The notes under the pieces: generated by a model
Databases searched by the model: none
What the model was told of the DNA's origin: nothing
Seen by the model: the letters and a program-made list of their open reading frames with translations, nothing else
Source: Pseudomonas migulae
GTDB lineage: Bacteria; Pseudomonadota; Gammaproteobacteria; Pseudomonadales; Pseudomonadaceae
Assembly: GCF_024169315.1 (NCBI RefSeq)
Contig: NZ_JALJWR010000001.1
Location: forward strand, 6,471,529 to 6,535,528
DNA: 64,000 nucleotides
Reading direction: 5' to 3'
Made by a program: the position numbers and the translations under genes
Shown: piece after piece, positions 33,406 to 43,868 of the stretch
How positions within the stretch are numbered: the first letter of the stretch is position 1
Layout: each line of letters opens with the position of its first letter

Positions 33406-34359
33406 GTGGCACGTTCTCAAGTCCTGGATCATGCGACCCTCGAAGCCGCCGCTCGCTGGTATGTCGATTTACGAAGTGAGGTGCCGGACGAGGCGACTCG
33501 CGAGGCGCATCGGCGCTGGCTGGAGCGCGATCCTCGGCACGCGCAAGCATGGGAGCGCCTCGCGCGTTTGCAGGACAAACTCGGCCAGGTCGCGCCCGGC
33601 ATCGCTCGCCCGACGTTGACCAACGCTCGCGCCAAACGGCGTGACGTGCTCAAGGTCTTGTCGATCCTGCTGGCCGCGGGCGGGGCGGGCACGCTGGCCT
33701 GGAACACCACGCCACTGCCGACGTTGATGGCGGATCAGCGCACCGGCACCGGCGAACGCCGCCGCGTGCGCCTGGACGATGGCAGTCAACTGCAACTCAA
33801 CACCGCCACGGCGGTGGACATTCGCTACAGCGGCACTGTGCGCGAAGTGCGTTTGCTCAGCGGTGAGATTCAGATCGAAACGGCGCGCGACGATCTGGCG
33901 CGGCCCTTCATTGTGCACACGGCCGAAGGCAGCATTCGCGCCCTGGGCACTCGTTTCACTGTGCGCTGCGAAGCAGGCCATACGCAGGTCTGTGTGCAGG
34001 AACATGCGGTCGAGGTGCGCTCCGCCAACGCGCCTGGCCCGGCCGTGCGCGTGGATGCCGGTCAGCAATTGAGTTTCGCCAGCGACAGCGTTGGCCCCGT
34101 GCAGCGGGCCAACCCTCAGGCCGATGCCTGGACCCGCGACATGCTGGTGGTGGATGACTGGCGGCTGGGCGATTTTATCCAGGAGTTGCAGCGCTATCGC
34201 CCGGGTCATCTGGGGTGTGACCGCTCGATTGCAGCGCTGAGAATTTCCGGTGCATTCCACCTCGGCAGTACCGACACGATTCTGGATAACCTGAGCTCGA
34301 CGCTGCCGGTGCGCATCCGTCGTTTCAGCCGGTATTGGGCGAGTGTGGAAGCGGTTTGA
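33406..34359 (+). CDS. FecR-type regulator (unit 2)
   Basis: 317 residues, GTG start. Cytoplasmic FecR domain (EAAARWYVDLRSEVPDEATREAHRRWLERD), a membrane segment around VLSILLAAGGAGTLAW, and the periplasmic domain GERRRVRLDDGSQLQLNTATAVDI with GSIRALGTRFTVR. Pairs with the sigma factor four bases upstream and the receptor 117 bases downstream. Confidence 0.9.
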   Translation: MARSQVLDHATLEAAARWYVDLRSEVPDEATREAHRRWLERDPRHAQAWERLARLQDKLGQVAPGIARPTLTNARAKRRDVLKVLSILLAAGGAGTLAWNTTPLPTLMADQRTGTGERRRVRLDDGSQLQLNTATAVDIRYSGTVREVRLLSGEIQIETARDDLARPFIVHTAEGSIRALGTRFTVRCEAGHTQVCVQEHAVEVRSANAPGPAVRVDAGQQLSFASDSVGPVQRANPQADAWTRDMLVVDDWRLGDFIQELQRYRPGHLGCDRSIAALRISGAFHLGSTDTILDNLSSTLPVRIRRFSRYWASVEAV

Positions 34360-34475
34360 TGATGTCCCGGGAAAAATCTTCAGTGAGGGGTTGTTGATTC
34401 TGATTCTCGTTCGACTTTGTAGGTAGAGGCGCAACAGACGCCGCCAATCACTGCCACCGGGCGAAAGGAAACTGC

Positions 34476-36962
34476 ATGACCCCTCGCAATCCCTCTATCC
34501 GTTTTTCTGCTGTCAAGTTGTCCACCAAACCCTTGAACCGCGCTGTGCATGCTGCGTTGCTGGGCATGGCGCTGGCGGTCCCTGTGGGTTTTGCGGTGGT
34601 AGCAACACCCGCGTGGGCACAAACCAATGCCGAGACAGAATTCAATATCCCGGCCGGTTCGCTGGCGTCGGCGCTGACCCAGTTTGCCGCCGCGGCAGGC
34701 GTGACGGTTTCGTTCGAACCCGCCTCGGCCGGCGGCCAGAAAACCGCAGGGCTGCGCGGCCGCTACACGGTGGACGCCGGTTTGCGACAACTGCTCGCCG
34801 GCAGCAAATTGCAAGCGGTGCAGCATGACAACGGCAGCTATTCGCTGTTGCCCATCGTGGAAGGCTCGGCGCTGCAACTGGGCGCGACCAGTATTTCCGG
34901 ACAGATGATCGAGTCGGCCTACGGCCCGGTGGACGGATACGTCGCCACCCGCAGCGCCACCGGCACCAAGACCGATACGCCGATCCTGGAAATTCCCCAG
35001 GCCATCAACGTGGTGACCGCCGCCCAGGTCGAAACCCAGGGCGCGCGCAACCTGACCCAAGCCCTGCGCTACACGCCCGGGCTGAACACCGGCGGTTTCA
35101 CCGACCGCAACTCGATTGCCGACGAAATCACCAGCCGGGGTTTCGCGCCCACGCCGCTGTACCTCGACGGTGCCTACATTCCATACGCCGGCAGCCTCGG
35201 TGGCGCGCCGCAAATCGACCCGTACACCCTGGAGCGCATCGAAGTGCTGAAGGGGCCGTCGTCGGTGCTGTATGGGCAAAACCAACCGGGCGGCCTGATC
35301 AACATGGTCTCCAAGCGTCCGACCACCGAACAGCGCAGTCAGGTCAAACTCGGCGCGGGCAGTTACAACCGGGTGAACGGTGCCTTTGATACCAGCGGCC
35401 CGCTCGACGAGCAAAAGGCGTTCACCTATCGCCTCATCGGCGTCGCGAACAAAGGCAACGAGCAGGTCGACCACACCCACAGCGAACGCATGCTGCTGGC
35501 GCCGAGCCTGATCTGGACGCCCAACGACGACACTTCGCTGACGCTGTTGGCGCAGATCCAGCGCGATGACGGCCTGGAGGATTATCAGTCGCTGCCAAGA
35601 ATCGGTTCGCTCGATCGCGGCCCCACCGGGCAGAAAATCGACCGGGATTTTTTCTCCGGCGACACTCGCTTCAACGACTACAAACGTAATCAGTATGTCT
35701 TCGGCTACGACTTCACCCACAACTTCACCGACGACCTGAAATACCGTTCCACCGCGCGTTACACCGACGTGCGCGACCGTTACAAAGGCCTCTACCTGCG
35801 CGCCTTCGCCACCGATGCGGCGGGCGACACCGATTACACCCGCGTCAGCCGTACCAAAGTCGATTGGCGCCAGCACAACATCGCCTACACAATCGATAAC
35901 AACCTGGAATACAAATTCAACACCGGCGCCCTGGAACACACCACTCTGGCGGGCGTGGATTACCGTCACTTCAACCGCAAGTACGATGGCCTCAACGCTT
36001 ACAACGTGACCCCGGTCAACCTCTACGGCAAGAACAACTTCGACACCAGCGACGCGGTTCCGGTGCTGGATACGAAGTGGGACAACACCCTGCGCCAGAC
36101 GGGTGTGTACCTGCAGGACCAGATCAAACTGGACCAGTGGATCCTGACCATCGGTGGCCGCGAGGACTGGGCAGAGATCGACAACAAGGACATCCTTGCC
36201 CGGTCTGTCGCTTCACAGCGTGACCATAAATTCACCGGCCGCGTGGGCCTGACCTACGTCACCGAATTCGGCCTGGCGCCGTACATCAGCTACTCCGAAT
36301 CGTTCCTGCCGACCATTGGCACGGCGGCACCGGAGCGGGGCGGCAAGGCGTTCGAACCGACCGAGGGCGAGCAATACGAAGTGGGGGTGAAGTACCAGCC
36401 GTTCGAGAAGACGCTGATCACCGCGTCGGTCTATCAGATCAAACAGAAAAACGTGCTGACCGGCGACGACGATTATCCGCAGTATCAATCCCAGGACGGC
36501 GAAGTGCGTTCGCGCGGCGTCGAACTGGAAGTCAAATCCAGCCTCGACAACATCGACGTGCTGGCTGCGGCGACCTACATCGATTCGTTCTACACCAAGA
36601 GCAGTTACGGCGATCAGGGTAACCGCAACGAAGCCCAGGCGCCGGTATCGGCCTCGTTGTGGGCGGACTATCACTTCACCCAGGCGACCCTCAACGGCCT
36701 GACCTTCGGCGCGGGCGCGCGATACACCGGTCGCAAGCCGGGTGATTCGTCCCACTCGTTCGAAGTGCCGTCCTTTGTCGTCTACGACACCACGATCAGC
36801 TATGACATGGGCAAACTGGACCCGAGCCTGCGTGGTTTGCAGACGCGCCTGAATGTGCAAAACGTCTTTGACCGTGAGTACGTTTCAGACTGCAACTATT
36901 CGTTTGGCTGCTACTACGGGCAGGAGCGCGTGGCGTCGGTTGAAATGTCTTACGACTGGTAA
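34476..36962 (+). CDS. TonB-dependent hydroxamate-type siderophore receptor with signalling domain (unit 2)
   Basis: 828 residues. Signal peptide to PAWAQTN, STN domain (FNIPAGSLASALTQFAAAAGVTVSFEP), plug (IPQAINVVTAAQVETQGARNLTQALRYTPG; ERIEVLKGPSSVLYGQNQPGGLINMVSKRP) and barrel ending VEMSYDW. The C-terminal YVSDCNYSFGCYYGQERV is typical of ferrichrome/ferrioxamine receptors (FhuA/FoxA). AAAGGA precedes ATG 34476. With the ECF factor and FecR it makes a complete cell-surface signalling system. Confidence 0.9.
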   Translation: MTPRNPSIRFSAVKLSTKPLNRAVHAALLGMALAVPVGFAVVATPAWAQTNAETEFNIPAGSLASALTQFAAAAGVTVSFEPASAGGQKTAGLRGRYTVDAGLRQLLAGSKLQAVQHDNGSYSLLPIVEGSALQLGATSISGQMIESAYGPVDGYVATRSATGTKTDTPILEIPQAINVVTAAQVETQGARNLTQALRYTPGLNTGGFTDRNSIADEITSRGFAPTPLYLDGAYIPYAGSLGGAPQIDPYTLERIEVLKGPSSVLYGQNQPGGLINMVSKRPTTEQRSQVKLGAGSYNRVNGAFDTSGPLDEQKAFTYRLIGVANKGNEQVDHTHSERMLLAPSLIWTPNDDTSLTLLAQIQRDDGLEDYQSLPRIGSLDRGPTGQKIDRDFFSGDTRFNDYKRNQYVFGYDFTHNFTDDLKYRSTARYTDVRDRYKGLYLRAFATDAAGDTDYTRVSRTKVDWRQHNIAYTIDNNLEYKFNTGALEHTTLAGVDYRHFNRKYDGLNAYNVTPVNLYGKNNFDTSDAVPVLDTKWDNTLRQTGVYLQDQIKLDQWILTIGGREDWAEIDNKDILARSVASQRDHKFTGRVGLTYVTEFGLAPYISYSESFLPTIGTAAPERGGKAFEPTEGEQYEVGVKYQPFEKTLITASVYQIKQKNVLTGDDDYPQYQSQDGEVRSRGVELEVKSSLDNIDVLAAATYIDSFYTKSSYGDQGNRNEAQAPVSASLWADYHFTQATLNGLTFGAGARYTGRKPGDSSHSFEVPSFVVYDTTISYDMGKLDPSLRGLQTRLNVQNVFDREYVSDCNYSFGCYYGQERVASVEMSYDW

Positions 36963-36975
36963 CGGCGTTGCCAAG

Positions 36976-37079
36976 GGCCCCATCGCGGGCAAGCCCGCTC
37001 CCACAGGGTTTTGTGCTGTTCACGCTCTTTGTGCAACAGCCTGGATCACTGTGGGAGCGGGCTTGCCCGCGATGGGGCC
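36976..37079. repeat. paired REP elements
   Basis: GGCCCCATCGCGGGCAAGCC.. and inverted ..GGGCTTGCCCGCGATGGGGCC flank a short loop between the receptor gene and the convergent LysR gene; may double as a terminator. Confidence 0.88.
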
Positions 37080-37118
37080 ATGAAATCCAGTACAGCGACC
37101 CACTGACACCCCTCGGTG

Positions 37119-38012
37119 TCAGCCCCGATACCGCAACGCCTCCAGCAACAACGCAAACGCTGGCGAAGCCTGACGACGGCTCGGGTAGTAAAGGTGAAAC
37201 CCGGCAAACGGTGCGCACCAGTCTTCAAGCACCGGAACCAATCGACCGGCCGCAATGTGCGGGGCAACGAGGTCTTCCGGGATGTAGCTCAAGCCAAAAC
37301 CGTCGAGCGCTGCGTTCAGGAGTTGGTACACACCGTTGAAGGTCACCTGACCCGACACGCGAACATTCAGGCTTTCCTGGTCCTTGTTGAATTCCCACGT
37401 GTACAACCCGCCTTGGGTGGGCAGTCGCAGGTTGTTGCATTGATGCTCCGTCAGATCGCGCGGCGAAACGGGTTTTGAGCGCCCGACAAAATACGCCGGC
37501 GAGCCCACCACCAGCATGCGCATGTCCGGGCCGATACGGGTCGCGATCATGCCTTGCGCCACGTCTTCGCCCAAGCGCACACCGGCATCGAAACCCTGCG
37601 CAGCGATGTCGACGAAGCTGTAGTCGCAGCACACCTCCACCGAGATGTCCGGGTACTTCGCCAGGAACGGTTTCAGCACCGGCCATAAAATGAATTCCAG
37701 CGCATGGTCCATCGCATTGATGCGGATGTTGCCTGCCGGTCTGTCGCGCAAATCACTCAGCGCGGCCAGTTCGATTTCGATTTCTTCAAAATGCGGGCCG
37801 ACCGTTTCCATCAGGCGCCGGCCGGCCTCGGTGGGCGATACGCTGCGGGTCGTGCGGGTCAACAGGCGCAAGCCCAATCGGGCTTCCAGACCGCGAATCG
37901 TATGGCTCAGGGCCGACTGGGAAACACCGAGTTTACCGGCCGCCTTGGTGAAACTCCGCTCCCGCGCCACCGCGAGGAAGGCAAGCAGATCGTTGGCATT
38001 TTCCCGAAGCAT
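37119..38012 (-). CDS. LysR-family transcriptional regulator
   Basis: 297 residues. N-terminal winged helix (LLAFLAVARERSFTKAAGKLGVSQSALSHTIRGLEARLGLRLL) followed by the effector domain (RDRPAGNIRINAMDHALEFILWPVL; GFDAGVRLGEDVAQGMIATRI). Belongs to the CrgA-type group commonly linked to oxidoreductases. It lies downstream of, and on the same strand as, the aldehyde oxidoreductase genes, so it is not the classical divergent arrangement. Confidence 0.88.
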   Translation of the reverse strand: MLRENANDLLAFLAVARERSFTKAAGKLGVSQSALSHTIRGLEARLGLRLLTRTTRSVSPTEAGRRLMETVGPHFEEIEIELAALSDLRDRPAGNIRINAMDHALEFILWPVLKPFLAKYPDISVEVCCDYSFVDIAAQGFDAGVRLGEDVAQGMIATRIGPDMRMLVVGSPAYFVGRSKPVSPRDLTEHQCNNLRLPTQGGLYTWEFNKDQESLNVRVSGQVTFNGVYQLLNAALDGFGLSYIPEDLVAPHIAAGRLVPVLEDWCAPFAGFHLYYPSRRQASPAFALLLEALRYRG

Positions 38013-38107
38013 TGATGAGTGTCCTTCATAGGTCTTAATGGATTCTAGCGACTAATCAGGAGAGTGCGCTGCGGGTAAATCAAGGGGGAGGTCGACTTCA
38101 AAAATGA

Positions 38108-38202
38108 CCTGTAGGAGCGAGGCTTGCCCGCGAAGAACGATGACGCGGACTGCCTGATGAACCGCGTTATCGTTCTTCGCGGGCAAGCCACGCTCCCACA
38201 GG
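38108..38202. repeat. paired REP elements
   Basis: CCTGTAGGAGCGAGGCTTGC.. inverted against ..CAAGCCACGCTCCCACAGG between the LysR gene and the oxidoreductase operon. Confidence 0.85.
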
Positions 38203-38215
38203 GATCGTGGCGTGA

Positions 38216-40414
38216 TCAGATCATCGGTGGCAGTTTTTCCAGAATCTTGTCCAGCGTGATCGGGTACTCGCGAACCCGTGCGCCGGTGGCGTTGTAGATC
38301 GCGTTGGCAATCGCCGCGCTGACGCCGCAGAGGCCCAGTTCGCCAACACCCTTGGCTTTCATCGGTGATGACATCGGGTCGGTTTCGTCGAGAAAAATCA
38401 CTTCCTGATGTGGAATGTCCGCGTGCACCGGCACTTCGTATCCGGCCAGGTCGTGATTGACGAAAAAGCCCCGGCGCTTGTCCACCACCAGTTCTTCCAT
38501 CAACGCCGCACCGACGCCCATGGTCATGGCGCCGATCACCTGGCTGCGGGCCGACGTCGGGTTGAGGATGCGCCCGGCGGCGCATACCGCAAGCATGCGC
38601 CGCACGCGGGTTTCCCCTGTGGCGACGTCGACGCCGACTTCGACAAAGTGCGCGCCGAAGGTCGATTGCTGGTACTTCTTGCTCAGTTCAGCGAACTCGA
38701 TCGTGTCCTCGGCGACGATTTCACCGCTTTGCGCAGCCTCGCCCAACGGCACGACTTTGCTGCCGACCCGCACCGCACCGTCGACGAATACCGCCTCATC
38801 CGCGCTCACGCCCAAACGTTGCGCGACCGCTTCGCGCAGTTTCACGCACGCGGCGTACACGCCTGCCGTCGAGCAGTTGGCACCGAACTGCCCACCCGAA
38901 CCGGCCGACACCGGAAAGCTTGAGTCGCCCAGGCGCACGACGACTTTATCCAGCGTCACACCCAGCATTTCCGCTGCGGTCTGGCCGATGATCGTGTAAC
39001 TGCCGGTGCCGATATCGGTCATGTCGGTTTCCACCGTGACGATGCCCTGATCGTTCAGTCGAACCCGGGCGCCGGACTTCACCAGAATGTTGTTGCGAAA
39101 CGCCACCCCGACGCCCATGCCGATCAGCCAGCGCCCATTGCGTTGCGTACCCGGTTGCGCATGTCGCTTGCTCCAGCCAAACCGGTTGGCCCCGGTGCGC
39201 AGGCATTCGACCAGCAGCCGCGTGGAAAAAGGCCGGGCAGGGTTGGTCGGATCGACTTGAGTGTCATTGAGGATGCGGAACTCGATGGGGTCGAGGTTGA
39301 GCTTCTCCGCCATCTCGTCCATGGCAATTTCCAGTGCCATCAGGCCAGGGGTTTCGCCCGGTGCGCGCATGGCGTTGCCTTCCGGCAAGTCGAGCGTCGA
39401 CAGCCGCATCGTCACCAGGCGATTGGCACTGGCATACAGCAATTTGCTTGGTTGCGCGGCGCGTTCGACTTTGCCGCCGGGCAAATCGCCGGACCAGCCT
39501 TCGTGACCCATGGCGGTGATCTTGCCGTCGCTCGTGGCACCGATGCGGATGCGTTGAATGGTCGCCGGGCGGTGCGTGGAATTGTTGAACATCATCGGCC
39601 GGGCCAGCGCGACTTTGACCGGCCTGCCAGCCAGGCGCGCACCCAGGGCGGCGAGGACCGCATCGGAACGAATGAACAACTTCCCACCGAAACCACCGCC
39701 GATGTAAGGCGAAATCAGCCGCACGTTTTGCTTCGGCACGCCGAGGGTGGTCGCCAGATCGGTGACGGACCAGTCGATCATCTGGTTGGAAGTCCACAGC
39801 GTCAGTTGGTCACCTTGCCAGGACGCCATCGAAGCGAAGGGTTCCATCATCGCGTGGGCCTGATCGGGCGTGGTGTAGGTCTCGTCCAGTTGCACCGGCG
39901 CTGCGGCGAATGCGCCGGCAAAATCGCCATGGCTGACGTCTGCCATCTGGTCCTTGGCTTCCACCGCCGATTCGCGCGTGCTGGCGAGATCGAACGCGCC
40001 CGGCGCGCTGACGTAATTCACGTTGACCAGTTGAGCAGCGGTTCGCGCCTGTTCGAAGGTGTCTGCGACCACCAACGCAACGGCCTGGTGGTAATGCTGA
40101 ATCTCGGGACCGCCGAGCAGTTTCGCGGTGTTGTATTTGCCGAGGCCGAGCTTGCCGGCGTTGGCGGCGGTGACGATAGCGATCACGCCGGGTGCTGACT
40201 GCGCCTGTTCCAGATCCATCGAGGCAATGCGCCCCTTGGCAATGGACGAACCGACCACCACGCCATACGCCTGGTTCTTCACGGCATCGTGGTGTTCATA
40301 GGCGTAGGGCGCGAGGCCGCAGGTTTTCAATGGCCCTTCGATACGGCTCGTGGGTTTGCCGACCACTTTCATCTGGTCGATAGGGTTGGTCGTCGCGGGG
40401 GTGTCGAATTTCAT
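38216..40414 (-). CDS. paoC: molybdenum cofactor subunit of a periplasmic aldehyde oxidoreductase
   Basis: 732 residues, xanthine-oxidase-family large subunit. Signatures include [26 protein letters not shown], the [24 protein letters not shown] segment and [22 protein letters not shown], where the Glu of GVGELG is the catalytic base. It binds the Mo-pterin cytosine dinucleotide cofactor and oxidises aldehydes. Length and partner order match E. coli PaoC. Start 40414 overlaps the FAD subunit stop by four bases. Confidence 0.88.
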   Translation of the reverse strand: MKFDTPATTNPIDQMKVVGKPTSRIEGPLKTCGLAPYAYEHHDAVKNQAYGVVVGSSIAKGRIASMDLEQAQSAPGVIAIVTAANAGKLGLGKYNTAKLLGGPEIQHYHQAVALVVADTFEQARTAAQLVNVNYVSAPGAFDLASTRESAVEAKDQMADVSHGDFAGAFAAAPVQLDETYTTPDQAHAMMEPFASMASWQGDQLTLWTSNQMIDWSVTDLATTLGVPKQNVRLISPYIGGGFGGKLFIRSDAVLAALGARLAGRPVKVALARPMMFNNSTHRPATIQRIRIGATSDGKITAMGHEGWSGDLPGGKVERAAQPSKLLYASANRLVTMRLSTLDLPEGNAMRAPGETPGLMALEIAMDEMAEKLNLDPIEFRILNDTQVDPTNPARPFSTRLLVECLRTGANRFGWSKRHAQPGTQRNGRWLIGMGVGVAFRNNILVKSGARVRLNDQGIVTVETDMTDIGTGSYTIIGQTAAEMLGVTLDKVVVRLGDSSFPVSAGSGGQFGANCSTAGVYAACVKLREAVAQRLGVSADEAVFVDGAVRVGSKVVPLGEAAQSGEIVAEDTIEFAELSKKYQQSTFGAHFVEVGVDVATGETRVRRMLAVCAAGRILNPTSARSQVIGAMTMGVGAALMEELVVDKRRGFFVNHDLAGYEVPVHADIPHQEVIFLDETDPMSSPMKAKGVGELGLCGVSAAIANAIYNATGARVREYPITLDKILEKLPPMI

Positions 40415-41367
40415 GCCTGAGCCCTCGCTTGCGCCATCACCGAGGCGAGCGTGCGCTCGACCAGCGTCAGTTTGAAGGCGTTTTCATGGGGGGGGGTAGC
40501 GCCGGCGAGCAACTGTTCGGTCAGCGCTTTGGCACCTTGCGACATCGCCGACTCGGCCGCCTCCAGACGCCACGGCTTGTGCGCGACACCGCCGAGTGCG
40601 ACGCGGCCCGAGCCGTCCTTGTGAATCACTGCACCGACCGAGATCAGGGCGAAGGCATACGAAGCGCGGTCACGCACTTTTTGATAGATATGCGTGCCAC
40701 CGAGCGGCGCCGGCAGTGTGACCGCGGTGATCAGCTCGTGCGCGGCCAACGTGGTTTCGATGTTCGGCGTGTTGCCCGGCAGTCGATGGAAGTCCGTCAT
40801 CGCAATGACCCGCGTGGTGCCATCGGGTCGGACGGTTTCAACCTGTGCATCGAGGGCGCGCATTGCCACGGCCATGTCGCTGGGATGGATAGCGATGCAG
40901 GCGTCGCTGACGCCGATGATGCCGAGCGAGCGACTGAAGCCATTGATGGCCGAACAGCCGCTGCCGGGGTCGCGCTTGTTGCACGGTTGATGGGTGTCAT
41001 AGAAATACGGGCAGCGGGTGCGTTGCAGCAGATTGCCCGCGGTGGTCGCGCGGTTGCGCAACTGGCCGGAGGCGCCGGCGAGGAGGGCGCGGGACAGCAG
41101 TGCGTAATCCTTGCGGACGCGGGCGTCGGCGGCGAGATCGGTGTTCCTGACCAGCGCGCCGATGCGCAAGCCGCCTTCAGGCGTCGCTTCGATTCGGTCG
41201 AGGGCGAGGCCGTTGACGTCGATCAGATGCGTCGGCGTCTCGATTTCCAGCTTCATCAGATCGAGCAGATTGGTACCGCCGGCGATGAACCGTGATCCGT
41301 TGACTTGAGCGGCCAGCGCCGCGGCTTCGGCGGGCGACTTGGCGCGTAAGTAAGTAAAGGGCCTCAT
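40411..41367 (-). CDS. paoB: FAD/[4Fe-4S] subunit of the aldehyde oxidoreductase
   Basis: 318 residues. FAD-binding segments [19 protein letters not shown] and [21 protein letters not shown]. The Cys cluster [24 protein letters not shown] is the extra iron-sulfur ligand set seen in PaoB-type subunits but not in ordinary xanthine dehydrogenase FAD subunits. Overlaps both neighbours by four bases, forming a strict operon. Confidence 0.88.
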   Translation of the reverse strand: MRPFTYLRAKSPAEAAALAAQVNGSRFIAGGTNLLDLMKLEIETPTHLIDVNGLALDRIEATPEGGLRIGALVRNTDLAADARVRKDYALLSRALLAGASGQLRNRATTAGNLLQRTRCPYFYDTHQPCNKRDPGSGCSAINGFSRSLGIIGVSDACIAIHPSDMAVAMRALDAQVETVRPDGTTRVIAMTDFHRLPGNTPNIETTLAAHELITAVTLPAPLGGTHIYQKVRDRASYAFALISVGAVIHKDGSGRVALGGVAHKPWRLEAAESAMSQGAKALTEQLLAGATPPHENAFKLTLVERTLASVMAQARAQA

Positions 41368-42005
41368 GCGCTGGCCTCCGCGACTTCGGTGATCGCCTCG
41401 ATGATGTTGGAGTACGCGCCGCAGCGGCAGATGTTGCCGCTCATGCGCTCCTGGAATTCGCTGGCGATCAGTTGCGGCTGATCGGTGAGGCTGGCGCTGG
41501 CATGGCTGGGAATGCCATCACGAATCTCGCCCAGCACCGCCACTGCCGAACAGATCTGCCCCGGCGTGCAATACCCGCATTGATAACCGTCGTGCTTGAT
41601 GAACGCCGCCTGCATCGGGTGCAGTTTGTCCGGTGTGCCGAGCCCTTCGATGGTGGTGACCTTCGAGCCTTCGTGCATCACCGCCAGGGTCAGGCAGGAA
41701 TTGAGGCGCCGGCCATCGACAATCACTGTGCACGCGCCGCACTGACCGTGGTCGCAGCCTTTTTTGGTGCCGGTCAGTTGCAGGTTTTCGCGCAGCGCGT
41801 CGAGCAGCGTGGTGCGAGTATCGACGTCGAGGTCACGGGGTTCACCGTTGACCGTGATCGAGAGTGTTGAAGTGATCGGCCGGGCGGCATTGGCGGCAGA
41901 CGCCTGCGCGCAGATGAACGGCGGAAGCGCCAGCGCCGTCGCGGTGACGGCGCCGACAATCAGGAAGTGGCGTCGGGATATGGCTGTCGGGTCACGGTCA
42001 TCCAT
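41364..42005 (-). CDS. paoA: [2Fe-2S] subunit of the aldehyde oxidoreductase, TAT-exported
   Basis: 213 residues. A twin-arginine signal ([20 protein letters not shown]) is followed by the plant-type ferredoxin cluster ([22 protein letters not shown]) and the second [2Fe-2S] domain ([12 protein letters not shown] ... [12 protein letters not shown]). The TAT signal on this small subunit exports the whole folded heterotrimer to the periplasm, as in PaoABC. First gene of the operon. No molybdenum cofactor chaperone (PaoD) follows. Confidence 0.9.
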   Translation of the reverse strand: MDDRDPTAISRRHFLIVGAVTATALALPPFICAQASAANAARPITSTLSITVNGEPRDLDVDTRTTLLDALRENLQLTGTKKGCDHGQCGACTVIVDGRRLNSCLTLAVMHEGSKVTTIEGLGTPDKLHPMQAAFIKHDGYQCGYCTPGQICSAVAVLGEIRDGIPSHASASLTDQPQLIASEFQERMSGNICRCGAYSNIIEAITEVAEASA

Positions 42006-42445
42006 TGGTTCGATTCCTGTGCGTAGTCGGCATCGCCGGTGCTTATCAGAAAGAGAGACCCCTGTGTCAGCGGAAGGTTTTTGCCGATTTCGGCTATAGA
42101 GTCATGCGTGTGGCTCATGAATCCTTTTTGGCCGGGACGCACTGTGGGAATACTAGAAAGGTTTGATCGATCGAATAAGGGCATCAAGCCGCATGAAGTC
42201 ATGAACCGGATTCATTAATGGCGGGATGATGGGTTGTTGCTTATGGCCCCTTCGCGAGCAAGCCCGCTCCCACAGTGGATCTTCGACGTACACATATTTC
42301 ATGTTCACTGAAGATCCACTGTGGGAGCGGGCTTGCTCGCGAAGAGGCCGGTACATTCAGCGCAACTGCCAACGGACACCCCCCCGCGGTCCCGCCAGCA
42401 CGTTATGATACGCACGCCCGTCCGCCCCCAGAGTCCAGAGCCTCA
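42006..42445. other. intergenic region with REP pair
   Basis: Promoter side of paoABC, then a REP pair (42245-42349). No gene seen in the remainder. Confidence 0.6.
42245..42349. repeat. paired REP elements
   Basis: CTTCGCGAGCAAGCCCGCTC.. and ..GAGCGGGCTTGCTCGCGAAG form arms that extend on both sides with GTGGATCTT/AAGATCCAC, giving an almost perfect ~39-bp inverted repeat. Confidence 0.9.
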
Positions 42446-43129
42446 ATGCCCCAGATCACCCACTTCAAAACCCCGTGCCCCGAGCACCTCTCCAGCCAGA
42501 TCCTGCAGATGGTCGTCGACAACCTGACCGACATCAGCATGGTCGCCATCCCGCCGAGCAACCTGTTGTACAACGTGTACCAGTACGCGATCGGCTATGA
42601 GGTTCACCTTTATCTGGAGGCGTTGAACGGGGCGAAAGGGATTGCGGTGGAGTTGATCGTCGCCACGGACGTGGACGATCCGGAAACGGTGATCGGTTTC
42701 TTGCTGTACCTGCCGGTCCAGGACGATCCCGAGGCGTGCGGCGTGGCGTACATGGCGGTGCAGGCCGGTCATCGGCGTCAGGGCGTGGCGCGCAAGATGC
42801 TGCGGGAAATGGTCGGTCGCTACCCGCATGCCGAGCTGACCTGCGCGGTGGCCAAGGTGCCGTGGTTTGAGTCGATGGGCTTTCAGGTGGTGGGTGCGCG
42901 CGGTACTCAGGTGCTGATGAACACCCGCGATCATCGCTCTGACGGCTTGATGGGATTGCTGGATGTGGCGTCGATCTACAGCTCGCTGGAGGTGCGGCAG
43001 ATTCATACTTACCTGCTGCAAAAACACGGCAAGCGGGCGATGCTCGATGCGGAAAAACAGCGTGACCGACATCTGGATCAGCTGACGTACAAGGCCGGTG
43101 AGTTTGTGCGCGAGCGGTTGGGCGAGTAA
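42446..43129 (+). CDS. GNAT-family acetyltransferase
   Basis: 227 residues. The acetyl-CoA binding motif A is present as AYMAVQAGHRRQGVARKMLREM (R/Q-x-x-G-x-A), followed by CAVAKVPWFESMGFQVVGARGTQVLMN, the typical motif B with a Gly-Phe turn. The C-terminal ~60 residues (helical, KAGEFVRERLGE) extend past the usual domain. Substrate unknown. ATG 42446 was selected for the coding start; the open frame runs back into the REP pair. Confidence 0.8.
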   Translation: MPQITHFKTPCPEHLSSQILQMVVDNLTDISMVAIPPSNLLYNVYQYAIGYEVHLYLEALNGAKGIAVELIVATDVDDPETVIGFLLYLPVQDDPEACGVAYMAVQAGHRRQGVARKMLREMVGRYPHAELTCAVAKVPWFESMGFQVVGARGTQVLMNTRDHRSDGLMGLLDVASIYSSLEVRQIHTYLLQKHGKRAMLDAEKQRDRHLDQLTYKAGEFVRERLGE

Positions 43130-43157
43130 CCGCGCTCGCCCAACCAACTCGATCAAC

Positions 43158-43247
43158 TGTGGGAGCGGGCTTGCTCGCGAAGGCGGTATTACATTCAGCA
43201 TTTATGTTGACTGAAGCACCGCCTTCGCGAGCAAGCCCGCTCCCACA
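43158..43247. repeat. paired REP elements
   Basis: TGTGGGAGCGGGCTTGCTCG.. inverted against ..CGAGCAAGCCCGCTCCCACA between convergent genes. Confidence 0.9.
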
Positions 43248-43263
43248 TTGGACCCGGTCTGCG

Positions 43264-43704
43264 TTAGGAAAGCTTCACATTCATGGTGATCCGCGCCGTG
43301 AACACCTTCCTGCCTTCAACGTCGAGAATGTCCACCGGCACGAGCTTGTCGCCTTCCGTGGTCCAGTCTACGTCGCCGCCATCGGCCACTGCCGTGACGT
43401 CGGTTTTTGCCTTCGCCAGGTACTCGACCGTCATGCCTTTTGGAATCCAGCGTGCCCCTTCGGGAATCGACACGTCGGTCATCATCCCCGCCGCCAGTTC
43501 AGCCGCATTGCACATCGCAATGGCATGCACGGTGCCCAGGTGGTTGGTGATTTCCTTGGCAAACGGCACCTGCACGGTCGCCGAGCCTTTACGCAACTCC
43601 GTGACCAGCGGGTTGATGGTGCTGAAGTAGGGCGCCACCTGGCAGGCCATTTTGCTGAAGGCTTGCGGACCCGCGCTGTTAAACATGCTGAGGAACTGAC
43701 TCAT
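43264..43704 (-). CDS. hotdog-fold DUF4442-type thioesterase-like protein
   Basis: 146 residues. Sequence FAKEITNHLGTVHAIAMCNAAELAAGMMTDVSIPEGARWIPKGMTVEYLAKAKTD matches the hotdog DUF4442 group, where N-H-x-G-T-x-H-A is the active-site turn and long helix. Likely an acyl-thioester-handling enzyme or binding protein in the cytoplasm. Divergent from a TetR regulator with a near-perfect palindrome between them. Confidence 0.82.
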   Translation of the reverse strand: MSQFLSMFNSAGPQAFSKMACQVAPYFSTINPLVTELRKGSATVQVPFAKEITNHLGTVHAIAMCNAAELAAGMMTDVSIPEGARWIPKGMTVEYLAKAKTDVTAVADGGDVDWTTEGDKLVPVDILDVEGRKVFTARITMNVKLS

Positions 43705-43740
43705 TTTGAAACCTCACTGATGATCGGGTTGGCAGAATAT

Positions 43741-43775
43741 TGTTCCGTTACAGAATAATGTTCTGTAACGGAACA
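43741..43775. promoter_or_regulatory. 15-bp-arm palindromic operator (TetR type)
   Basis: TGTTCCGTTACAGAA-TAATG-TTCTGTAACGGAACA, perfect 15-base arms around a 5-base centre, midway between the DUF4442 gene and the divergent TetR gene. Size and symmetry are those of a TetR-family operator, probably autoregulatory. Confidence 0.85.
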
Positions 43776-43868
43776 GTATTCTGTCGACGGGAAATCTGTC
43801 AACCTAGTCCCACTTGTCCGATGGCCGTCACCTGCCTTCACCATTGATTTTTTGGGACTGTATTGAGC

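Noticed and set aside
34380..35969. 529-residue antisense frame to the second receptor
   Set aside because: Shadow frame; the plus-strand gene has a full domain match.
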